From Triplophysa rosa (Eukaryota > Chordata > Actinopteri > Cypriniformes > Nemacheilidae): a DNA stretch of 64,000 nucleotides. Positions 57,601 through 64,000 of this stretch are shown here, one piece after another (within the stretch, counting starts at the first letter, position 1; each line of letters starts with the position of its first letter). The DNA is taken from contig NC_079912.1 of the NCBI RefSeq assembly GCF_024868665.1, forward strand, positions 14,448,948 through 14,512,947, read 5' to 3'. A model generated the notes under the pieces. The model was not told where the DNA came from. It did not search any database and saw only the letters and a list, made by a program, of their open reading frames with translations. The translations under genes were made by a program, and so were the position numbers.

Positions 57601-60600
57601 TGGGACATCATCCACTACCATAGTAGGAAAAAAATGTATTTTTTTGTTCTGTTGAACACAAAATAAGATATTTTGAAGAATTTAGGAAAACTTCTTCCTA
57701 CTATGGTAGTCAATGATGTTCTTATACAGGTATGAAATTACATGAGTGTGAGTAAATCATTTTTGGATGAACTATCCCTTTAATTATAGTCAGCGATATT
57801 ACACTTTGACGATTTTAGTGTTTGGAAAACCCAATGTAAAACATACGGTTATGGTGTGTATATAGATGTATATGCGTGTATATACAGTATATATATATAT
57901 ATATGTGTGAGTGTATATAATATGTGATGAAGTCATGAAGGCACGAATATGTATATCTATGTGAGCTGTGGGTCTCTAATTTGGACACCTGTCAGCAACC
58001 CGAGTCACATTTCCCATGCAAATTCTTATCTGGTGGCGTTCACCTGCTGTCTCATGGGCTGCTGGGCTGGTTTGCATGAGGTGGAATGTCGCTGATGGAG
58101 AGAAGAGCGATTCCAGGAGTGACTGTAGGGATGTGGAGTGTTGAGTGGAAACTAGGGGATAGGTCAGCAGTGTTTAATCACGTCTCGGGGTCCTCCTCCT
58201 AAAACTTTCCGATGTCACATACAGGTCGTCTCAAGATCTTCCTGCTCTGTGCAGGTGGAACAGCTTTGCATCTGCTTTCTCGACGCAATCTGAAGTCAGG
58301 TCAGGACCACCTTCACCCCCCACCCCATCCATAATAATTATCTTAAATATATCGATGCTGTCCTTCGGAAAACGTGTATGTCCAAATTAGCTTTTTTTCA
58401 GGAAATGAACTACTTCTTAAACGATTAAATAGCGTGTTGTCAAAGTTGACAAGCACTTACTTTTTATTGGTTAGATATTTGCAAAACCCAAAGGGTGACT
58501 GTAGCGAGGAAGGTGGGACGAGAGCCGTGGGGCAGGAAGGCGGGGCCGGTGGCGTGAGTGATAATGAGTATCAGCTGTACGCCACCGGCCCCGCCTTCCT
58601 GCCCCACGGCTCTCGTCCCACCTTCCTCGCTACAGTGACTAATAATAATGATTTATGACAAAAAAATAAAAGTCATGAAGTATGGAGATACAAGGTTTCA
58701 GAAGGACAGCGGCGATGTATTTGTGTCTACACGTGTTATGCCTTTATTGACTAAAATAAAAATATCGAATGACTTATGACTTGATATCTCAAGGATTCTG
58801 TTTAAATTCTATTTTGTTTACATTTACCAATACCAACGCTACTTCAATAATGTTTTCATAGTTTGTCTGTGTAGCCTTTATATTCAAAATTGTAATATTT
58901 TGTTAAAAAATAAACTTTTCAACTAATTTTCTGTATTGTAAAGTATCTATCAGACCCAGATTATTTCTTTAAAGTCCCCGTGAACCGGAATCTGCAACCG
59001 TTTTTACTTCCATATTCTGACACATTTCCGAGTGAAAAGGAAATTCAAAGGAGACAATTAGTGGGCGTGGCTTGCGTTTTTCACTGCGAATTGATTGGAT
59101 GTGTAAAAACAGCTGTTGCGTTGATTTTGAAATGAAACTGGCAGCAGACTGACAGTTGAAGGGGAGGAGTTAACGGATGCTCCGCCCAAGCCGCTAGTTT
59201 ACGTCATTTCAGATGGATCGTCACTACAGGACGGAAGTGCATTTTCAGATTTTAACTGAAGAATATGAGGGCACGTGAATTTAAAAAAGAAAATGACCCA
59301 CATTGATAAGCTATTTACTATAAACGCTGTAATATTTCATGAAAAAATAAGAATTGTCATTTTTAATTTCACTGGGACTTTAAACCACAGAGTTTGTCTC
59401 ATTTTTCTGCACGCTTCAAAGGGGGCAGGGCTTAACGTGCACGTCCAAATTGCTTTGAAGATATTAATTCAAGTGTTTTTCTTACACAGCGTTATGGATG
59501 TGTTGAACATGATGAAGGACGACCCTGAAGAATTCCTGCTGGATTTGGGGTTCGGCATTGATGAGCCTGACATCACGGGAAGAATTCCGGCACGATTCCT
59601 CAGTTACCAATCCAATGCCCGTGGCATCAGCTTCCAGCTGTTTCTGGATGCTCAGCAAAGCCGAATTGACATCGAAAACCCAGACGTCAGGAGTGAGCAA
59701 CCAGTTTGCAGAATATAGGAGCTAGTCTGACCTCTATATCCATCGATCTTTTCAGTAAAAGTGGTTTAAATTGAACGTTTCTTAAATTGGGGGAGGTGCA
59801 GAACTACACATTGTTCAAATTGACCTCAATACCTTAGCCGTTGGATGACTAGTAAACGATCGTAACCATGAAAACACACTTTTTCTAAAGATTAAAATTT
59901 GACATTCATTTCCTGTACAGTATGTTGAAGGTCTGATAAGCGAGCCAAATGTTTTTTGAAACTTCATCTCTCTTCCTCTATCTGTTTCCAGGTCGGTTTA
60001 GACAGCTCGAAGTTCTCCAGCAGGTCACCACAACGTTCTCCAATCTGGTCGGTGCTCAGGGTTCAGACCCATCTTTCTCCCAGACGGAGGCACGTGAAAG
60101 AAGAAAGCGTGTGGCCACCATTCTGCGTAGGGCTGCCAAGAAGACCCTCAGACAAGAGCGAACGTCACAGGCCAAGCCTTCTTCCGCAACCTCGGCTCAG
60201 TCCGATCCAGAATCCTTAGTAGATAAAAGAATCCCTCCAAAACGCAGCAAAGTGTCTGACAGCAGCAGTGTCTCTCCTCTAAAAGAAGAGCACGGCGTTA
60301 GTTCGGAGCCTGTTGTGAGAGTAACAACAGACCGGTTGAAACTTGACTCGGTCCCATCGTCCGTGGGAAAGGGGACGCGAGAGCCCTTGGAATCGTTCGA
60401 GCTGGAGGAGGTGAAGTGTAGTGGATCTGCTGTGACATCGTCCCTGTGTAGGTCCACGTTGCTCCGTTTCTAACGTTGATCTGTCTTCTCCCAGATTCAG
60501 AGTGTAGATGAGGGAAGTGTTCTGGGGAAATGCAGCGGTCCTGTGGATCCTGGAGGTCTGTGCTGTTGATTTTAAGATGACTGAAAGGGATAGTTCACCA

Positions 60601-63132
60601 AAAATGAAAAGTCTTTCATCATCACTCACCCTCATATCAATTCAAACTTTATTCAGACTTTATTCTTCTGCAGAACACAAAAGAAGATATTTTGAAGAAC
60701 GTTTGTCATCAAACAGCATTGGCCCCCATTGACTTCCATTGTATGGACGCAAAAATCGTATTTTGTGTTCTATGGAAAAAAGCTTTTTTTTGGGCGAACT
60801 ATCTCTTAAAAGATATCGTTTTATTTGCATGAGAAGTAAATGTTTTCTTTTTAAAGTCACCGTGTGGATTCAAATAAGTTACATGCAACAATTTCCATCT
60901 TAGATATTATGCAAATGAGACTCATGAGATTGTTCAAACACTGTCATGCGTTCAGTTTGCGTTACGGCCACGAATAGTTCAAACTTCCGACCTATCACTA
61001 CAACAACATGTTTATTTAGTCTGAATAAGACGCTTCAGTGTTCTTTTGAAGGACTGGTGATAATAGCTCTTGGTTCTGTGTAGGTGGACTTTTGGACTCT
61101 CAGGTGATGAGAACGAACAGCTGTCAGTCTGACAGCAGCGGCTTTTTAGAAGAACCGTTCATACCTGCCCTGCTTCATCACAACAGCCCTGGATCTGAGC
61201 TCAGGAAGGTGAGATATGCGTTCTTCAATACATTTAACAGAGGGTGTGTGCCATCAAACAGTTTTGAATCTGTGCTTTCTTTTATAATTTAGGCTTTTAG
61301 CATTTAAGAATACCATATCATTCATGATAGCTAGTGTACTTTCAATGGTAAGATACTCAGATGTATAGTAGCTTGGGATGATTTGCTCACATTTATTTAG
61401 TGTAAAGCTGCTTTGCAACAATTCAACATTGTAAAAAGCGCTATAGACATACTTTTGAATTGAATTAGACAAGTAGACCAAACTTGGCTATAAATAGTCA
61501 GTTTTCGAAGTGTTAGTATCAGATTGTACTGTATATAAACATCTGTCGCTGTTGCTGTATTTATAAAAAAAGTAAATATTATAACATATCTTGTGTGTGA
61601 CTTCCTTCAGAAAACTAAAAAAATAACATTTACGGCAGTGCATCTTCACCTTTGTACTTTAAGGCTCCCTTAAGAAACAAAAATATATGGGAATATACTG
61701 GAAAATATAATGCAAGATATTAAATAAAATATTTCCATATTGGAACCAAGTGATTATAGTTTTCAAGATATGAAAAGTGGCAATTCCTTATGTATTGTTC
61801 AACATATTTTGATATTGTAATATATGAACATTGTATTATTCTATGTATTTTCAAACATATAAGATGATTTAATATATTGTCAGTTAATGTATAGAAAAAT
61901 ATATTTTCTTTGCATAAAGGGTGTTGTCCACTTACAATTGTTATTATATATAATATTCTACCTAAAGATGTATATTTGTTATATATTGAAATATGTATAT
62001 AAAAAATCTAAAATAAATATAATAAATATATATTGTTATATATTTTAGATTTTTGGGCCCTTTAGATTATTTTAATGCTAGTTTTGTATTATTTCAAATA
62101 TTTTTAAGTCATTTGAGGCCCCCTAGTTGGCCATTTAAAAGACATTTATTACTTACTTTGGTGTATTTATGAATATCTGATATTGTTTTGCAGAGGCTGA
62201 ATGGCATTTCACAAGACGATACAAAAAGCCGGCAAAAGAACTCGGTACACACAAAGGAACATGCCGTAGAACCACACAGAACCACAGAGAACCACAGTCA
62301 CACCGACTCCTCCACATCACCCTCTATCAACAGTGTTCTGGGAAAAGAAAACTCTGGAAGTATTCACAACATAGTGGACTCGCACACTGTTCTGGGAACA
62401 GCAGACTCGGACTCGGGCCAGACGGAAAGAATACTGACTGAAAAGAGAAATTCAGATTCTTCGTCACCAGATATTAGTCAAATGAACAGTAATGGTGTTT
62501 ACACACTAGCATACTTCGTTCAGATGGATCCTGTGAGTTATCCGATGGAAATTCGTGACAGACTACAAACCCCCGATCAGCGTTTTTATACTCAAAGCAC
62601 ATCCCTTTTTGAGGAACTACAATCTGCTGAGACAAACTACTCTCCGGCTGTTCCGGGAACCATTGTGGAGAATAGGGTGACCACTCATGAGGCATGTGAG
62701 CCGGTTGTGTCCTCAGAAACCGCAGTCTCCGATCACATACCAGAATCACAGTATCAAACCGACCGTGCTGTCGGACTCAATTCCCCCACGGCGCTCAAAT
62801 GCAGAAGAGAATCTTTCTCCAGGAGGTCCTGGTCTGATGTCTTCATTGACAATGACTCTGGAGTTGAGCGAACGCCCACCACATATTCTCCTTTTACATC
62901 TGTGGAGACCTCCACTCCTTACTTGTGGAACTCTATGGAGCGTTCTAGAGATGTCAGATGTTTGCACGTGCGGTCCATGTCTCTGGATACGGGGTTGTCT
63001 TATGAGGAGGAAGACCGCAGGTGGGAGTGCACGCTGTGGGCAGGGACGCAGCGATGCTTTTACTGCGGGTCTCCGGTCAGATACAATAACAGCTGGGCAA
63101 AAATTCAACCTGAGCTGCCGTCTGATCTGCCT
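54695..63132 (+). CDS. itprid1: ITPR-interacting domain-containing protein 1 (CCDC129), 5' part
   Basis: Ten coding exons: 54695-54791, 55208-55256, 55416-55453, 55821-55877, 57382-57430, 58255-58299, 59490-59692, 59992-60447, 61084-61208 and 62194-63132, GT-AG and in phase, giving 686 residues; a donor at 63133 shows it continues past the window. The start MTTTMAADLLANRRTTLRT is chosen as the first in-frame ATG. The diagnostic KRAP/TESPA1/ITPRID block spans about residues 97-205: SVMDVLNMMKDDPEEFLLDLG, then DEPDITGRIPARFLS, FQLFLDAQQSRIDIENPD and SRFRQLEVLQQVTTTFSNL. Relatives use this region to anchor IP3 receptors. A basic stretch (REERRKR-like) and a long Ser-rich, low-homology region follow, then a CFYCG pair near the end. 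The neighbouring neurod6 supports itprid1 over itprid2 or tespa1. Several small exons (38-57 bp) are supported by phase and weak homology only. Confidence 0.85.
56417..56720. repeat. AAAGGGATAGTTCACC-family copy in itprid1 intron
   Basis: Contains AAAGGGATAGTTTGGCC at 56465, the ACTCACC-like ACCCACCCTCATGCCGTTCC word, TCTTCCAAATATCTTCCTTTGTGTT, and a right end GCTGAGCTGTTCCTTT. The left part looks rearranged, since the head word follows a piece normally found inside the element. Confidence 0.6.
57488..57782. repeat. AAAGGGATAGTTCACC-family copy in itprid1 intron
   Basis: Begins in CATCATTACTCACCCTCAGGTTG and ends GAGTAAATCATTTTTGGATGAACTATCCCTTT. An internal inverted pair, CTACCATAGTAGGAAAA near 57617 and its complement near 57695, sits around the GTTGAACACAAAATAAGATATTTTGAAGAA core. 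Confidence 0.7.
58500..58634. mobile_element. 135-bp perfect-arm palindrome built from an LTR end, with 5-bp target duplication
   Basis: Two 56-bp arms (58500-58555 and 58579-58634) are exact inverted copies around a 23-bp spacer. Each end is TGTAGCGAGG, the U3 terminus of the LTR family at 8798-10008. The left arm plus spacer follow that LTR for about 82 bp with two substitutions. GTGAC flanks both ends (58495-58499 and 58635-58639). It lies in an itprid1 intron. Confidence 0.85.
58969..59384. repeat. TTTAAAGTCCC-ended MITE in itprid1 intron
   Basis: The left end reads TTTAAAGTCCCCGTGAA and the right end, reverse complemented, TTTAAAGTCCCAGTGAA. The interior includes AGTGGGCGTGGC and GATTGGATG segments and has no coding capacity. 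The right end lies about 105 bp before the exon at 59490. Confidence 0.7.
60584..60807. repeat. AAAGGGATAGTTCACC-family copy in itprid1 intron
   Basis: The best-preserved left end in the window (AAAGGGATAGTTCACCAAAAATG), followed by CATCATCACTCACCCTCAT, TTCTTCTGCAGAACACAAAAG and ATTGACTTCCATTGTATGG, ending TGGGCGAACTATCTCTT. Confidence 0.8.
61375..61470 (+). repeat. Short retroposon 3' tail
   Basis: TAGTGTAAAGCTGCTTTGCAACAATT, then GTAAAAAGCGCTATA and TTTTGAATTGAATT is a recurring 3'-end sequence of short retroposons in fish genomes. Only the tail is recognisable. Confidence 0.45.
61471..62193. other. AT-rich intron of itprid1
   Basis: About 720 bp of very AT-rich DNA with many ATATTT/ATATAT words around 61670-62060, ending in the TTTTGCAG acceptor of the 62194 exon. 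No nested gene or clear repeat family. Confidence 0.4.
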
Positions 63133-63691
63133 GTGAGTGATTCACACCATTCATTTATAAGGTGCTGTGTGTCATTTTTTAAGATGATCTATTGATAGAA
63201 ATGCAATATAGTATATATAACTATGTCGTCTGAGGTGTAAAAACAGCCTTACAGAATGAAGCGTTATGTTTTATTACCTTAGAATGAGCTATTTCTATCT
63301 ACATACGCCGCGGGTCCCCTTGCATGGAAGTCGCCATGTTGTTTCTACAGTAGCCCTAAATGGACAAACTGCTCTGCAGAACGCATTTCGTAAATACATG
63401 ATCTCATCTGGAAAAGACGCGAAAACATGATGACATCTTAGTACTGTGTCAGCCGTTATCCTATCTGCAAGCTATATTTAACATAGCCTTGATAATATTT
63501 TACCAAATGTAGATTTGTGTGTTTTGTTTCGTTTCTCTCTTTAAAAGTTCATGAACCTGCAGTATTTCGTTTGCTGTCCTAACCACGGTTAGTTGTATAG
63601 TTTAATTGTTGTTATTTTTAACTATCATTATAATTGTATTCTCTCTGCTGACCATGACCCTCTCAGATAGAGACCCTATCAAACATGCAAC

Positions 63692-64000
63692 CAGTGTTGG
63701 CCAAGTTACTCTGAAAAAGTAATGAATTACTAGTTACTAATTATTACATATTCAATAGTGTAGTTAGATTACTGTACAAATTACTCTCTCCAAAAAGTAT
63801 TTAATTACTTATTACTAATTACTTTCTATATCCCATATCAACCTTGATTAGTTAAGTGAATCAAGGATAGACATGAAACGGCTCTTTTAATTCATTCAAA
63901 TAAATAATATAAAACTACATAAAGTAGTATTATTAACTGACCAAAGTACTAATAATGTGAGAATGATACATTAAAGCATGGATTTTGAATCCACTTTTGC
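63692..64000. mobile_element. Left part of a hAT-like repeat starting CAGTGTTGGCCAAGTTACT
   Basis: The start CAGTGTTGG followed by repeated 'AATTACTA', 'AGTTACTAATTA' and 'GTATTTAATTACTTATTAC' words resembles a common fish hAT-type element whose head I recall as CAGTGTTGGGCAAGTTACT. The right end lies outside the window, so neither inverted repeat nor target duplication can be checked. Confidence 0.5.

Noticed and set aside
60408..60453. Alternative donors GAGGAG|GTGAAG and TGTGTAG|GTCCAC for the itprid1 exon starting 59992
   Set aside because: Both put the following exon (61084) out of frame; only CTGT|GTAGGT at 60447/60448 keeps the frame.

Overview
This is a 64 kb piece of a ray-finned fish nuclear genome, most likely a cyprinid or close relative. 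The evidence is vertebrate GT-AG split genes, AT-rich intergenic DNA, many terminal-inverted-repeat elements of the kind abundant in cyprinids (for example the 'AAAGGGATAGTTCACC' family), and long microsatellites. It is not prokaryotic and contains no operons. All exon coordinates were worked out by eye from splice signals, reading phase and remembered family sequences; no alignment was run.

Layout. 1-1489 (+): last five coding exons of an RDH11/12-type retinol dehydrogenase. 3915-7941 (+): ptchd3, a patched-family membrane protein in four coding exons. 8798-10008 (-): a compact LTR element with a perfect 5-bp target duplication and a tRNA-Phe primer-binding site. 10770-17552 (-): a 2085-residue animal type I polyketide synthase (KS-AT-DH-pseudoKR/ER-KR-ACP) in six coding exons, 88% of it in one 5.5 kb exon. 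18851-24553 (-): yme1l1, the mitochondrial i-AAA protease, 18 coding exons. 25752-26707 (+): eif1b, 4 exons. About 15 kb without recognised genes follows, then neurod6 at 42198-43193 (-), with a noncoding first exon near 43632, then about 11 kb without recognised genes. From 54695 to the right edge (+) are the first ten coding exons of itprid1 (ccdc129), which continues outside the window.

The genes do not form one pathway. Local order agrees with known vertebrate neighbourhoods: PTCHD3 lies near YME1L1 on human 10p12, and NEUROD6 is next to ITPRID1/CCDC129 on human 7p. The window therefore seems to span a junction of two ancestral blocks, with the polyketide synthase between ptchd3 and yme1l1. 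The two gene-poor stretches around neurod6 contain short POU/homeodomain/E-box-rich patches that are candidate enhancers.

The most unusual items are: (1) a 135-bp near-perfect palindrome at 58500-58634, made of the U3 end of the same LTR family found at 8798-10008, with its own perfect 5-bp target duplication (GTGAC), suggesting snap-back cDNA that was integrated; (2) the compact LTR element itself; (3) the polyketide synthase with intact KS, AT, DH, KR and ACP signatures but a decayed enoyl-reductase and no thioesterase; (4) a 656-bp foldback element at 44635-45290 flanked by TTAAA repeats.
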